A stretch of 64,000 nt of DNA, taken from the NCBI GenBank assembly GCA_021799485.1, contig JAJZAK010000001.1:98458-162457 (forward strand), read 5' to 3'. How positions within the stretch are numbered: the stretch's first letter is position 1; each line of letters starts with the position of its first letter. Shown here one piece after another: positions 49,856 to 58,835 of the stretch. This DNA is from a bacterium. Its GTDB lineage: Bacteria > Elusimicrobiota > Elusimicrobia > UBA1565 > UBA9628. The position numbers and the translations under genes are program-made. Under the pieces are notes generated by a model that saw nothing but the letters and a program-made list of their open reading frames with translations, made no database searches and was not told the DNA's origin.

Positions 49856-50236
49856 ATGGCGCGCATCCTCATCGTTGACGACGACTTCGAAATCGTCTCC
49901 CTCCTCGACGAGATTCTCACGAAAGACGGCCACCAAGTGGACTCGGCCTTCGAGGCCGTCGAGGGGATGGAGAAAGCTCGCAGCCTCAAGCCCGACCTCG
50001 TCATCCTCGACTTCCACATGCCGGGGGCCAACGGGGCCCATCTCTTCGAGTCGATGCGGCGCAACCAGTCCGGGGCGCCCACTCCGGTCCTCTTCATCAG
50101 CGGCGAAGCCTCTCCGGAGGACATCCTCAACCAAATCGCGGACCCCGAACACTCTCGCTTTCTCCCCAAGCCCCTCAAACTCGAGGAATTCCGCGCGGCG
50201 GTGAAGGAACTCCTCGACCCGCATCACAAAAAGTGA
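49856..50236 (+). CDS. Single-domain response regulator (CheY-like receiver)
   Basis: 126 residues. Seen: ILIVDDD (D8-D10 acidic pocket), phosphoacceptor Asp52 in VILDFHMPG, Ser82 in LFISGEAS, Lys105 in LPKPLK. No output domain, so it acts by protein binding or as a phosphorelay link. No histidine kinase is adjacent. CATAAT lies seven bases before the ATG (49843-49848), possibly a leaderless start; GAAGGG directly before the ATG is too close for a normal ribosome-binding site. gpmA starts two bases after the stop. Confidence 0.92.
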   Translation: MARILIVDDDFEIVSLLDEILTKDGHQVDSAFEAVEGMEKARSLKPDLVILDFHMPGANGAHLFESMRRNQSGAPTPVLFISGEASPEDILNQIADPEHSRFLPKPLKLEEFRAAVKELLDPHHKK

Positions 50237-50238
50237 CC

Positions 50239-50862
50239 ATGGGCCGCCTCATTCTCATCCGCCACGGCCAGTCGCAATGGAACCTGGAGAACCGCTTCAC
50301 GGGCTGGATCGACATCCCGCTTTCCCCGCATGGAGAGGAGGAAGCCCGGCGCGCGGGACAGCTCCTCAAGGATTTCAAAATCGACCGCGCCTTCACCTCG
50401 GCCCTGACCCGCGCCCAACAGACCCTGGATATCATTCTTAAGGAAATCCATCAGGCCGGGGTCCCGATCAAGAAGGACCAGGCCCTCAACGAGCGCCACT
50501 ACGGGGATCTTCAAGGGCTCAATAAAGCGGACACGGCCAAGCGCTACGGCGAGGAACAGGTGCTCATCTGGCGCCGCTCCTACGACGTGCGCCCCCCAGG
50601 CGGCGAAAGCTTGAAGGACACCGCCGCGAGGACGCTCCCTTATTTCACGTCTCAGATACTGCCCGAGGCGGTCAAGGCCGGCCGCGCCGTGCTTGTTTGC
50701 GCGCACGGCAACTCCCTGCGCTCGATCGTGATGGATCTCGACCGGCTCTCGCCCGAGGAAATCATGAAAGTCGAGATCCCGACCGGGGAGCCCATCGTCT
50801 ACGAGATCTCGTCCGAGGGCCGCGCCCTCGGCAAGCGCGTCCTGCGACCCGCCGAACCCTGA
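50239..50862 (+). CDS. gpmA: 2,3-bisphosphoglycerate-dependent phosphoglycerate mutase
   Basis: 207 residues, slightly short for the family (228-250). Seen: the phospho-His motif [42 protein letters not shown] (catalytic Glu), [10 protein letters not shown] and [12 protein letters not shown]. Interconverts 3- and 2-phosphoglycerate, the step after pgk. Co-transcribed with the response regulator; converges on purH with three bases between stops. Confidence 0.95.
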   Translation: MGRLILIRHGQSQWNLENRFTGWIDIPLSPHGEEEARRAGQLLKDFKIDRAFTSALTRAQQTLDIILKEIHQAGVPIKKDQALNERHYGDLQGLNKADTAKRYGEEQVLIWRRSYDVRPPGGESLKDTAARTLPYFTSQILPEAVKAGRAVLVCAHGNSLRSIVMDLDRLSPEEIMKVEIPTGEPIVYEISSEGRALGKRVLRPAEP

Positions 50863-50865
50863 GCG

Positions 50866-52425
50866 TCAGTGCCGGAAGTGCCGCAGGCCCGCGAACACGA
50901 GGGCCAGCCCTCGCTCGTCGGCCGCCTCGATCGCGTCCTTGTCGTCGGTCGAGCCCCCCGGCTCCATGATCGCGGCGACGCCCGCGCGCGCGGCCTCGAT
51001 GACGTGTTCGGCCGAGAGCGGCCCGTCCGAGGCCATGACGACCGGAAGTTCCCCCGTGATAATGGGATGACGCTCCTGGCTCTTTAATACGGCAAGCCGT
51101 ATCGAATCCAGGCGCGAGGTCTGGCCCGAGCCGATGCCGATCGTGGCGCCCCCGCGGCAGACGACCGCGGCATGGGTTTTCGCGAATTTGGCCGCGTGCC
51201 AGGCGAGCCTCATCGACTTCATCTCCTGGTCCGTCGGCTGGCGCCGGGTCGCGACGCGCGTGGCGGCGCCGAAGACCTGGTTGTCCCGATCCTGAAGGAG
51301 CACCCCGCCCGCCACGCTCGCGAGATCGATCTCGTGGGCCGCGATCAAGGTCGACGGGAGAGTCACCAAGCGCACCTCCTTTTTCGTCTTGAGGATCGCG
51401 AGGGCCTTCGGCGAAAACTGAGGCGCCGCGATAAGAGACACGAACTGCTCGGCCAGGATCTTCGCCGTGTCCTCGTCGAGTTCGCGGTTGACGGCGGCCG
51501 ATCCCTGGATCGCGCCGCGGGGATCCGACCTCCAAGCCAGAAATGCCGCCTCGGAGAGCTTCTCGGAAGAAGCGAATCCCACCGGGACGCCGAACTTGAC
51601 GACCGCGCAGGATGGCTCCGCGATCTCGGTCGCGAGCTCCCAGGCGGCGTGGAGGTCCAGGAAGTGGTTGTAGGAGAGGGCTCGTCCCGCGACGAGGTTC
51701 GCGGCGTTCACCCCCCAGGGCCGAGCGCCGCTCAAGGTGTAGAGGGCCCCCTGCTGATGGGGGTTCTCCCCGTAGGCGAACTCCTGGGTTTTTTTAAGCG
51801 CGACGACGAATTCCTCGGGGAGCGGCATTTCCTCCCCCGAAAAATACTGCGCGACCGTCGCGTCGTAATAGGCGCCGTAGTGAAAGGCCTTGGCGGCGAG
51901 GGCCTTTCTTTTCTCGAGGCTCAAAGGCGCGCCCGATTTTTTGAGCGACTCGGAGGCGGAAACGTAGTCGCCGGGATCGGAAAGGACGATGACATGCCTG
52001 AAGTTCCGGGCCGCGAGGCGCAGGATGGTCGATCCCGCGACGTCGATGTAGTCGAAAATCTCGCCCTCCCCCACGTTGGGCTCGGCCAAGGCCTCGGCCA
52101 AGGGATAAAGATTCACGGCGACGAGGTCGATCAAGACGCTGCGTCGCCTCTCGATTTCGTGCATGGCCGAGGGGTTGTCGCGGTCGGCCGCTATTCCCGC
52201 GATCAGCCTGGGATGCAAAAGGCCCAAGGGCCCCTCGAGAACGTTGGGCCCTCCCACCCACGTCCGGGCGTCCTCGGCCTCAAGTTCCGCCTGGCGAAGC
52301 GCCGAAAGCGTCGCCCCGGCCGCGAGAATCTTGAATCCCGCCTCCTTCAAGGCGTAAGCGAAATCGACGATGCCCGTCTTGTCGACGACGTTGAGGAAGG
52401 CCCAGCGATCGGAAGAGACGCTCAT
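50866..52425 (-). CDS. purH: PurH-family protein (AICAR transformylase/IMP cyclohydrolase fold) with altered active sites
   Basis: 519 residues, collinear with PurH from LNVVDKTGIVDFA to GLALVFAGLRHFRH, and close to the usual 529. Many catalytic segments are changed. IMP cyclohydrolase: STGGT is AAGAT, GRVKTLHPK is GPLGLLHPR (Lys66 lost), IDIGGP is IDVAGS, and the Lys in AAKNH is Arg. Transformylase: VKHANPCGVA is VKFGVPVGFA (catalytic His lost), DPTSAFGG is DPRGAIQG, SDAFFPF is SDGPLSA. Structural motifs such as AYGENPHQQ, LSYNHFLD, TIGIGSGQTSR and PGGS are kept. It is the last gene of the rib-nus-lig cluster, overlapping ligA by 4 bases. The name is by homology; activity is doubtful. Confidence 0.85.
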   Translation of the reverse strand: MSVSSDRWAFLNVVDKTGIVDFAYALKEAGFKILAAGATLSALRQAELEAEDARTWVGGPNVLEGPLGLLHPRLIAGIAADRDNPSAMHEIERRRSVLIDLVAVNLYPLAEALAEPNVGEGEIFDYIDVAGSTILRLAARNFRHVIVLSDPGDYVSASESLKKSGAPLSLEKRKALAAKAFHYGAYYDATVAQYFSGEEMPLPEEFVVALKKTQEFAYGENPHQQGALYTLSGARPWGVNAANLVAGRALSYNHFLDLHAAWELATEIAEPSCAVVKFGVPVGFASSEKLSEAAFLAWRSDPRGAIQGSAAVNRELDEDTAKILAEQFVSLIAAPQFSPKALAILKTKKEVRLVTLPSTLIAAHEIDLASVAGGVLLQDRDNQVFGAATRVATRRQPTDQEMKSMRLAWHAAKFAKTHAAVVCRGGATIGIGSGQTSRLDSIRLAVLKSQERHPIITGELPVVMASDGPLSAEHVIEAARAGVAAIMEPGGSTDDKDAIEAADERGLALVFAGLRHFRH

Positions 52426-54425
52426 TTGACCAGCTCCAAAAATTCCTTTTCGTCGAGGATGGGGACGCCGAGGGCCTTCGCGCGGTCGAGCTTGGAGCCG
52501 GCCTCGGAGCCCGCCACGACATAGGACGTCTTCTTCGAGACGGAGGAGGCGGCTTTCGCCCCCATGGTTTTCACCCGCGACTCGGCCTCCTCGCGCGAGA
52601 GGCTCCGAAGTCCGCCCGTGAAGACGAAGGTCTTCCCAGCGAGGGGTTTGGCGCCCGCGGCGCGCTCGACGCGCTTGAAATCGAGGCCCGCGGCCTTGAG
52701 CCTCTTGATCAGGGAGCGGACGCCCGGGGCGCGGAAGTAGTCGACGATGGCGCGGGACATGACATCTCCGATCTCGGGAATGGACGCCAAATCCTCGGCC
52801 TTCGCCTCCGCCAACTCCTCCAAGCTTGAATGCTCCGCCAGGGTTTCCGCCGCTTTCTCCCCGACATGAGGGATGCCCAAGGCGAAGAGAAGCCGGGAGA
52901 GGGGGCGCGACTTGCTCTCCGAAATCTCCTTCATTAGATTTTGGGTCTTCTTGTCCTTGAAAAGCGGGAGCTTGAGGAGGTCGCCCAGGGAAAGGCCGTA
53001 TATCTCGGCGGCATCCTTGACGCGGCCGGAGTCGACCAGGCCATCGACCACGGACTCTCCCAAGCCCCGGATATCCATGCCGGGGCGGGAAGCAAAATGG
53101 AGGATCCGCCGCTTGAGCTGCGCCGGGCAGGCGGGATTGTCGCAGCGAAGAGCCACGAAGCCCTCCTCGCGGGTCAGGGGTCCGCCGCAGGAAGGACAGG
53201 ACCTGGGCTCGACGATCTGGCGCTCCAACCCGGTTCTCTCTTCCTTGGCCACCCCCACGACATGCGGGATCACCTCTCCCGCGCGCTCAAGCCACACCGC
53301 ATCCCCGACCTTGAGCCCGAGGCGCTTGATTTCGTCGAAATTATGGAGCGTCGCCGAGCTCACCGTGACCCCCGAGCAAAAGACGGGCTTGAGCTTTGCG
53401 ACCGGGGTTACGACCCCGCTGCGGCCAACCGAGAACTCGACGTTGAGGAGCTTCGTCTTGACCGCCTCGGCCGGGTATTTGACCGCGAGGGCCCATCGGG
53501 GGCTCTTCGCGGTCTCGCCCAGCTCCGCCCGGAGCTTGAAGGAATCCACCTTGACGACGATCCCGTCCGCCGCGTAGCCGAGTCCCGGCAGGATCTTCGC
53601 CTTGAAGTCCCGGTATACCGCCGCCGCCTCGTCGATGGTCGCGGCCTCCCAGACGGGCTCCGGCACCGGAAGGCCCATCGACTCCAGGCGCCGCAGGAAA
53701 TCCCGCTGGGTCTCCGGAACGCCTCCGCCCCGCCAGACCCCGTAGGAATGGGCGAAAAAGCGCAGCCGGCGGCGGGCGGTGATCGCGGGGTCCTTCTGCC
53801 GCAGGGATCCCGCCGCGCAGTTGCGGGCGTTGACGAAAGGCTCGCCGCCCGCGGCCTCGACCTCGGCGTTGACCTTCTCGAAATCATCGACGCGCAGGAA
53901 GACCTCCCCCCGGACTTCCAGGACCTCCGGAAAGACGGCTTTGAGGCGCTTGGGGATGGATTTCATGGCGAGCACGTTCGCCGTCACATCCTCGCCGGTC
54001 TGTCCGTCTCCGCGGGTCGCGGCGCCGACGAGTTCCCCGTTCTCGAAGGTCAGCGCGCACGAGAGGCCGTCGATCTTGGGCTCGATGAGATAACGGATCG
54101 GGACCTCGCGCCTCAAAAAGCGTTTGATCTTATCTTCCCATTCCCGCAACTCCGTCTCCGAAAAGGCATTGTCGAGGGAGAGCATGGCGACCGCATGGCG
54201 CACGGACTTGAAGGCCGCGCTGGGCCGCCCTCCCACCTGCTGGGTCGGCGATTCGGGAGCGAGGGACTCGGGATATTTCTCCTCAAGAGCCTTGAGCTTC
54301 GCCACGAGGCCGTCGTAGACGCTGTCGGGGACCTCCGGCTTGTCCTCCTCGTAATACAGCTTGTCGAGCCGGAGAATCTCGCGCCTAAGTTTTTCGATGT
54401 CCTCGCGGATCTTCCTCGGGATCAT
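52422..54425 (-). CDS. ligA: NAD-dependent DNA ligase
   Basis: 667 residues. Seen: the Ia domain (LYYEEDKPEVPDSVYDGL), adenylation Lys117 in EPKIDG, RGDGQTGEDVTANV, the zinc finger CPSCGG...CDNPACPAQ, HhH repeats, and a C-terminal BRCT domain (about 590-667; GKTFVFTGGLRSLSREEAE). Seals nicks in replication and repair. The ATG lies inside the last 41 bases of nusB and fits the family N-terminus. Confidence 0.97.
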   Translation of the reverse strand: MIPRKIREDIEKLRREILRLDKLYYEEDKPEVPDSVYDGLVAKLKALEEKYPESLAPESPTQQVGGRPSAAFKSVRHAVAMLSLDNAFSETELREWEDKIKRFLRREVPIRYLIEPKIDGLSCALTFENGELVGAATRGDGQTGEDVTANVLAMKSIPKRLKAVFPEVLEVRGEVFLRVDDFEKVNAEVEAAGGEPFVNARNCAAGSLRQKDPAITARRRLRFFAHSYGVWRGGGVPETQRDFLRRLESMGLPVPEPVWEAATIDEAAAVYRDFKAKILPGLGYAADGIVVKVDSFKLRAELGETAKSPRWALAVKYPAEAVKTKLLNVEFSVGRSGVVTPVAKLKPVFCSGVTVSSATLHNFDEIKRLGLKVGDAVWLERAGEVIPHVVGVAKEERTGLERQIVEPRSCPSCGGPLTREEGFVALRCDNPACPAQLKRRILHFASRPGMDIRGLGESVVDGLVDSGRVKDAAEIYGLSLGDLLKLPLFKDKKTQNLMKEISESKSRPLSRLLFALGIPHVGEKAAETLAEHSSLEELAEAKAEDLASIPEIGDVMSRAIVDYFRAPGVRSLIKRLKAAGLDFKRVERAAGAKPLAGKTFVFTGGLRSLSREEAESRVKTMGAKAASSVSKKTSYVVAGSEAGSKLDRAKALGVPILDEKEFLELVK

Positions 54426-54840
54426 GCTTCATCGCCCTGATTTTGTCCAAGATGCCGTTGATGAACTTGGTCGACTCCTCGGTCGAGTATTTGCGCGCGA
54501 TCTCGATCGCCTCGTTGATCGCGGAAGCCTTGGGGGCATCCCCATAAAGGAGCTCATAGGCGGCCAGGCGCAGGATATTCCGGTCGACGACGGCCATGCG
54601 CTCAATATTCCAATTCTTGGCGGCGGCCCCGATCGCCCGGTCGATCTCCCGGCGCTTCTCGTGCGCGCCAAGAACGAGGGCCTTGGCGAATTCGGCTTTC
54701 GCCTCCTCCTCACCGGCCCGCTTGTCGTCGATCTTCTCGGCTCGGACGGCTCTCCAAGCCTGCTTCGCCGGAAGCCCGGAGGAGTCCATCAAATAAAGGG
54801 ACTTGAGCGCCCATTCGCGCGCCTCCCGCCGCTTACCCAT
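54385..54840 (-). CDS. nusB: Transcription antitermination factor NusB
   Basis: 151 residues, all-helical. Seen: RREAREWALKSLYLMD start, NWNIERMAVVDRNILRLAAYELLYG and INEAIEIARKYSTEESTKFINGILDKI. Binds boxA RNA with NusE in rRNA antitermination. The rib-nusB linkage (ribH just upstream, 8-base overlap) is a widely conserved arrangement. Confidence 0.96.
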   Translation of the reverse strand: MGKRREAREWALKSLYLMDSSGLPAKQAWRAVRAEKIDDKRAGEEEAKAEFAKALVLGAHEKRREIDRAIGAAAKNWNIERMAVVDRNILRLAAYELLYGDAPKASAINEAIEIARKYSTEESTKFINGILDKIRAMKHDPEEDPRGHRKT

Positions 54841-55303
54841 TCCGCCGTCCGCCTCCCCGCCGCGAGCGGACGGCGGGACGGACCATGGCGAGCATATGAA
54901 GAGCGCTCTCGGCGGCTTCCCGGCCCCGATCGAGGCTCCCCCGGGTGCGCGCCATGGCTTGATGGACGTCGTCCACGGTGATGACGCCCAGGAGCACGGG
55001 GATGCGCGTCCGAAGCCCGACCTTCTGCAGAGCCGAGAACACCGCGCTCGACAAATGCCGGTTCTGCGGCGTCTCGCCCTGGATGATGGCGCCCAGGCAG
55101 ATCACCGCGCGGCATCGTCCCGACAAGGCTTCTTCCTGGGCGGCCCAGGGAATTTCCCAGCTTCCCGGCACGCGCACGACGCGCACGCGCGCGGGCGGAA
55201 CGCCCCCCGCCTTCAAGGCCCCAAGACAACTCGCCAGGAGCCGGGAGGTGACCTTTTCGTTAAAGCGCGAACAAACGATCGAGATCGCGGCGTCTCCTTT
55301 CAC
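54833..55303 (-). CDS. ribH: 6,7-dimethyl-8-ribityllumazine synthase
   Basis: 156 residues. Seen: SIVCSRFNEKVTSRLL, VRVPGSWEIPWAAQ, CLGAIIQGETPQNRHLS (the usual His88 region GETxHxxY is modified) and PVLLGVITVDDVHQAMART. Condenses the ribBA product with the pyrimidine intermediate into lumazine. Overlaps ribBA by ATGA. Confidence 0.94.
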   Translation of the reverse strand: MKGDAAISIVCSRFNEKVTSRLLASCLGALKAGGVPPARVRVVRVPGSWEIPWAAQEEALSGRCRAVICLGAIIQGETPQNRHLSSAVFSALQKVGLRTRIPVLLGVITVDDVHQAMARTRGSLDRGREAAESALHMLAMVRPAVRSRRGGGRRNG

Positions 55304-56529
55304 GGCAGGGCCTCCTCGGCGAGCCAGTGACCGAGCTTGCGGCGCTTGGTCTCGAGATAGCGCTTCGAATGCGGCGTGGCCGGCATGGCGATGGGGACGC
55401 GTTCGACCACCTTGAGCCCGTAGCCCTCGATGCCGACGATCTTGCGCGGGTTGTTGGTGAGGACGCGGATCGTCGAGAGCCCGATATCCGCCAGAATTTG
55501 GGCGCCGATCCCGTATTCGCGAAGGTCGGGCTTAAAGCCCAGCGCTAAATTCGCCTCGACCGTGTCGAGCCCCCTGTCTTGAAGGGCATAGGCGCGCAGC
55601 TTGTTTAAGAGCCCGATCCCGCGCCCCTCCTGAAACAAATAGAGGAGCACCCCCCGGCGCGCCTCGGAGATCTGCTTCAAGGCGGCGGCGAGCTGCTGGC
55701 CGCAATCGCAGCGCGCGGAGAACAGGACGTCCCCCGTCACGCAGGAGCTGTGCACGCGCACCAGGATGTTCTTGGCGCCCGCGACCTCTCCCTTGACGAG
55801 AGCCAGGTGCTGCTTCCCGGAAAGGATCTCCTGGTAAAGATGGATCGCGAACTCCCCGAAATGGGTGGGGAAACGCGCCGAGGCCATTCGCTCGACGAGC
55901 CGCTCCTTTGAGAGCCGGTAGCTGATGAGGTCGCGGATCGTGACGATCTTGAGCCCATGCTCGCGGGCGAGCCTCCAAAGCTCCGGCACCCGGGCCATGC
56001 GGCCGGATTTCCCTAATATCTCGCAGATCACCCCTGCGGGCCGAAGCCCCGCCAAGCGCGCCAGGTCCACCGCGGCCTCCGTGTGCCCCGCCCGGACGAG
56101 CACGCCGCCCTCTCGGCTTCTAAGAGGAAAAATGTGCCCGGGACGGATGAGATCGTCGGGCTTCGTCCTAGGATCGAGAAGAGCCTTGATCGTCGCCGCG
56201 CGGTCATGGGCGGAGATGCCGGTGGTCGTCCCGCGGCGGGCGTCGACCGAGACGGCGAAGGCGGTGTCGCGGCCGGCCGCCGAGGAGCCGACGAGGGAGG
56301 GATCGACCATGGCGTGCAGGCGCAGGGCGTCGAGCCTTTCCGGCCGCATGGGGACGCAGATGAGGCCTCGGCCGTGATGGGCCATGAAGTTGACCTCTTT
56401 TTCTCCGGCTTTCTCGGCCGCGATCACGAAGTCGCCCTCGTTCTCGCGAGCGGGGTCGTCCACGACGATCACCATGCGCCCGCGACGAATCTCGCGGATC
56501 GCGGACTCGATCGAATCGAAATTAGGCAC
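55300..56529 (-). CDS. ribBA: Bifunctional 3,4-dihydroxy-2-butanone-4-phosphate synthase / GTP cyclohydrolase II
   Basis: 409 residues from a GTG that overlaps the ribE stop by 8 bases; an ATG at 56565 would add 12 residues. RibB half: VIVVDDPARENEGDFVIAA, TTTGISAHDRA, GHIFPLRSREGGVLVRAGHTEAA. RibA half: VHSSCVTGDVLFSARCDCG with the three zinc Cys, GRGIGLLNKLRAYALQD and EYGIGAQILADIG. Supplies both riboflavin precursors in the cytosol. Middle of the ribE-ribBA-ribH unit. Confidence 0.96.
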   Translation of the reverse strand: MPNFDSIESAIREIRRGRMVIVVDDPARENEGDFVIAAEKAGEKEVNFMAHHGRGLICVPMRPERLDALRLHAMVDPSLVGSSAAGRDTAFAVSVDARRGTTTGISAHDRAATIKALLDPRTKPDDLIRPGHIFPLRSREGGVLVRAGHTEAAVDLARLAGLRPAGVICEILGKSGRMARVPELWRLAREHGLKIVTIRDLISYRLSKERLVERMASARFPTHFGEFAIHLYQEILSGKQHLALVKGEVAGAKNILVRVHSSCVTGDVLFSARCDCGQQLAAALKQISEARRGVLLYLFQEGRGIGLLNKLRAYALQDRGLDTVEANLALGFKPDLREYGIGAQILADIGLSTIRVLTNNPRKIVGIEGYGLKVVERVPIAMPATPHSKRYLETKRRKLGHWLAEEALP

Positions 56530-57118
56530 GGATCCGCCCCCGGCTCTCGAGGATCGAAAGGACATACCGGCCGATGAGATCGGCTTCGAGATTGACCCTC
56601 TGCCCCGCGCGCCGCGCTCCCAGGTTGGTCGCCGAAAGGGTTTCGGGGATCAGGGCCGCCTCGAAAAAATCATCCCCGGCGGCGCTGACCGTAAGGCTCA
56701 CCCCGTCGACCGCGACCGAGCCCTTCTCCGCGACCAAGCCGCGAAGGGCGCCTGGAAGCCCCACGCGCAGCCGGACGAATCCGGCGCGAAGCCGCTCCAT
56801 CTCCAAAATCGGAGCGCAGGCGTCGATGTGCCCGCTCACAAGATGGCCTCCGAGGGAATCCCCGACCTTGAGAGGGAACTCGCCGTTGACGACATCGCCC
56901 TTGGCGAGATCGCCGAGGTTCGTCCTCGAAAAAGTCTCGGCGCTCACGTCGAAGCCGAGAATGCCCCCCCGCTTGCGGACGACAGTGAGGCAGGCGCCGT
57001 TGACGGCGTAGCTCGATCCAATCTTAAGCCGGCCGGCCGCCCCTGCGGCCTTGAGGCCGATTGAGCGGGCGTCCACTGACGCGACACGCGCGGTATGCGT
57101 GATGATGCCCGTGAACAT
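56522..57118 (-). CDS. ribE: Riboflavin synthase, alpha chain
   Basis: 198 residues; two tandem lumazine-binding barrels (MFTGIITHTARV; VNGACLTVV...FDVSAETFSRTNL in the first, VDGVSLTVSAAGDDFF and ALIPETLSATNL in the second) joined by GGHLVSGHIDA. Dismutates lumazine to riboflavin. First gene of the six-gene overlapping cluster. The 87-base space to the divergent gene holds a GGCCAG/CTGGCC inverted repeat but no FMN riboswitch elements. Confidence 0.96.
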   Translation of the reverse strand: MFTGIITHTARVASVDARSIGLKAAGAAGRLKIGSSYAVNGACLTVVRKRGGILGFDVSAETFSRTNLGDLAKGDVVNGEFPLKVGDSLGGHLVSGHIDACAPILEMERLRAGFVRLRVGLPGALRGLVAEKGSVAVDGVSLTVSAAGDDFFEAALIPETLSATNLGARRAGQRVNLEADLIGRYVLSILESRGRIRA

Positions 57119-57205
57119 AGAAGTCTTCCGGCCAGATTCTATGAATTTCCTGGCCCCAACGTTGCGTGTTGTGCACGTGCGTCAGGCTAGGAGGAAATAA
57201 GAGCC

Positions 57206-57619
57206 ATGAAGATTTCGGTAATGGAATGCTTGGACTGGAACACGTCGAACAGGCCGGAGCAACTGGCGAGCTTTTCCCGGGCCTTCATGGACGCCGGGGT
57301 CGACCTCGAGGCGCTTTGGACCTACCGCCATGACGGGGGGCGCCAGATCGCCGCCATCTCGAGGCGGCCGTCGCGGCTCGAGAAGCTCTTAAAATCTCTC
57401 GGGATCAAGCCCCGCAAATCGAGGGTCCTCTTCGCCTCGGGTCCTGAGACGCCCGCCGCGGTGCCGGCCATCATTGAAAAGCTCTCCAGCGCGGGGATCA
57501 AGGTCAACTACGCGGACGTCCTGGGGACGGGAGAACAGTTCGGCGCGGCGGTCTGGGTCGAGGACAAGGATATCCCGGCGGCCCGGCGCGCCCTTCACTC
57601 GGCTCGGACGATGCTTTAA
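57206..57619 (+). CDS. ACT-domain-like protein of unknown function
   Basis: 137 residues with two babababa-like halves (ISVMECLDWNTSNRPEQLAS, FSRAFMDAGVDLEALWTYRH; then VPAIIEKLSSAGIKVNYADV, GAAVWVEDKDIPAARRAL), the pattern of tandem ACT domains that bind small ligands. No catalytic domain. AGGAGG precedes the ATG by ten bases. It ends in a 4-base overlap with the convergent DUF423 gene. Calls such as amino-acid sensor are inference only. Confidence 0.68.
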   Translation: MKISVMECLDWNTSNRPEQLASFSRAFMDAGVDLEALWTYRHDGGRQIAAISRRPSRLEKLLKSLGIKPRKSRVLFASGPETPAAVPAIIEKLSSAGIKVNYADVLGTGEQFGAAVWVEDKDIPAARRALHSARTML

Positions 57620-58002
57620 GCCGATCCTCCCTTTAAAGCCCCCAAGGCTAGGCACAGCCAGCCCGCCAATAAAAGAAGGCCCCCCACGGGCGTCACGGCG
57701 CCCCAGGCCCTGACGCGGCTCAAGGCCAGGATGTAAAGGCTTCCGGAAAAAACGGAAATGCCGGCCGCGAAAAGCCATCCCGCCGCGCGCGTCCAGGCGC
57801 CGGGATATTGAACGCAGGCCCAAGCCGCCGCGAGAAGCGCCAAGGCATGCATCAATTGGTAGCGGCTCGCCGTCTCGAAAACGGCGAGGGATTCGGGATC
57901 GACCCGCCCTTTGAGAGCGTGCGCCCCGAAGGCCCCGGAAGCCACCCCTAGAAATCCGAATAGGGAGCCCAGGGCGAGAAAGGTCCGATCAAGCGCCGCC
58001 AT
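57616..58002 (-). CDS. DUF423 (YgdD/TMEM256-like) membrane protein
   Basis: 128 residues, four membrane helices, with the signature GFLGVASGAFGAHALKGRVDPESLAVFETASRYQLMHALAL read in parts, and TPVGGLLLLAGWLCLALGAL at the C-terminus. Function of the family is unknown. TATACT (58009-58014 on the minus strand) lies exactly six bases before the ATG 58002 with no ribosome-binding site, suggesting a leaderless transcript; this decides the start over an upstream ATG at 58044. Confidence 0.92.
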   Translation of the reverse strand: MAALDRTFLALGSLFGFLGVASGAFGAHALKGRVDPESLAVFETASRYQLMHALALLAAAWACVQYPGAWTRAAGWLFAAGISVFSGSLYILALSRVRAWGAVTPVGGLLLLAGWLCLALGALKGGSA

Positions 58003-58110
58003 GAGAAGAGTATACCGATCTTGGGAATGGGACTTTCGGCCCAATCGAAGCAGGACCCCAGGGACCCTGGCCGTTCGCCAAGCTTCCGGCGTAAAATAAG
58101 CTCACTTGTT

Positions 58111-58770
58111 ATGGCCATGAAAAACCGAACTCATCCTTCCATCCCAACCCTCGTCGCTCTCATGATGGCGGCCTCATGGCTGCCGGACAGCCAGACGGCT
58201 CGCGCCGACGCCTGGGAAGCCCTCAAGGCGCCGGCCGGCCGGGATTTCGGCGAAAACATCGGGCTCTCCAGCCTCCAGGAGAAGCCCGGCATCTCTCTCT
58301 CAAGGCGGATTCGGGTCGCGGCCATTCCGGCGGCCCGTCTGACGACAGCCCCAGCCTCCGGCAAAGCCGCCGCGGCGGTGCCGCCGCCCTCGTCCAAGGC
58401 CCCCGGCGCGAAACCTTCGCCCGACTCCGTGCGCAGCGTCTTTGTCCGGTTTTCCCATTGGCTCGACAAGGTCGATGCGAAGCTCGGCAAGGTCGGACAT
58501 ATCACCGGCCTGCGCTATCTGGTCAACCACCATCCTCTCTTTATGGGGGGCGTCCTCACCGCCACGGCGATCGGCCTGGGCGCGCTCGTCGGCGGCCCTA
58601 TCGGGATTGTCGTCGGCGCCATCGGCATGATCGGGTATGTCGCGGGCATCCTGGAAGGGGGCTGGTCGCCGCACACGAACGCCGGCCCGACGCCTTCCTC
58701 GCCCGCCATGGCCACGCCCGGAGAGGGGACGACGAGCGCGGCCTTATCTCCCGCTCCGCCGAATCGGTAA
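58111..58770 (+). CDS. Exported protein with Gly-rich membrane segments, unknown function
   Basis: 219 residues. Signal peptide (MAMKNRTHPS to about 35, ALMMAASWLPDSQTARA), a Pro/Ala-rich central region, then SHWLDKVDAKLGKVGHITGL and a hydrophobic Gly-rich hairpin (FMGGVLTATAIGLGALVGG, IVVGAIGMIGYVAGILEGG), and a Pro/Ser/Thr tail. It may insert two helices in a membrane. A second ATG six bases later is equally possible. No known family recognised. Confidence 0.68.
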   Translation: MAMKNRTHPSIPTLVALMMAASWLPDSQTARADAWEALKAPAGRDFGENIGLSSLQEKPGISLSRRIRVAAIPAARLTTAPASGKAAAAVPPPSSKAPGAKPSPDSVRSVFVRFSHWLDKVDAKLGKVGHITGLRYLVNHHPLFMGGVLTATAIGLGALVGGPIGIVVGAIGMIGYVAGILEGGWSPHTNAGPTPSSPAMATPGEGTTSAALSPAPPNR

Positions 58771-58835
58771 AGATCCGAAGAACCCGTCGAGAAAGCTTTC
58801 GTCCCCGAACGAACCCTTAACCGCCCGTCGTCCAG

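Noticed and set aside
57119-57205. Possible FMN riboswitch ahead of ribE
   Set aside because: The space is only 87 bases and lacks the conserved FMN-riboswitch core; only a short GGCCAG/CTGGCC inverted repeat is seen. The ribD upstream region overlaps a methyltransferase gene on the reverse strand and the same applies.
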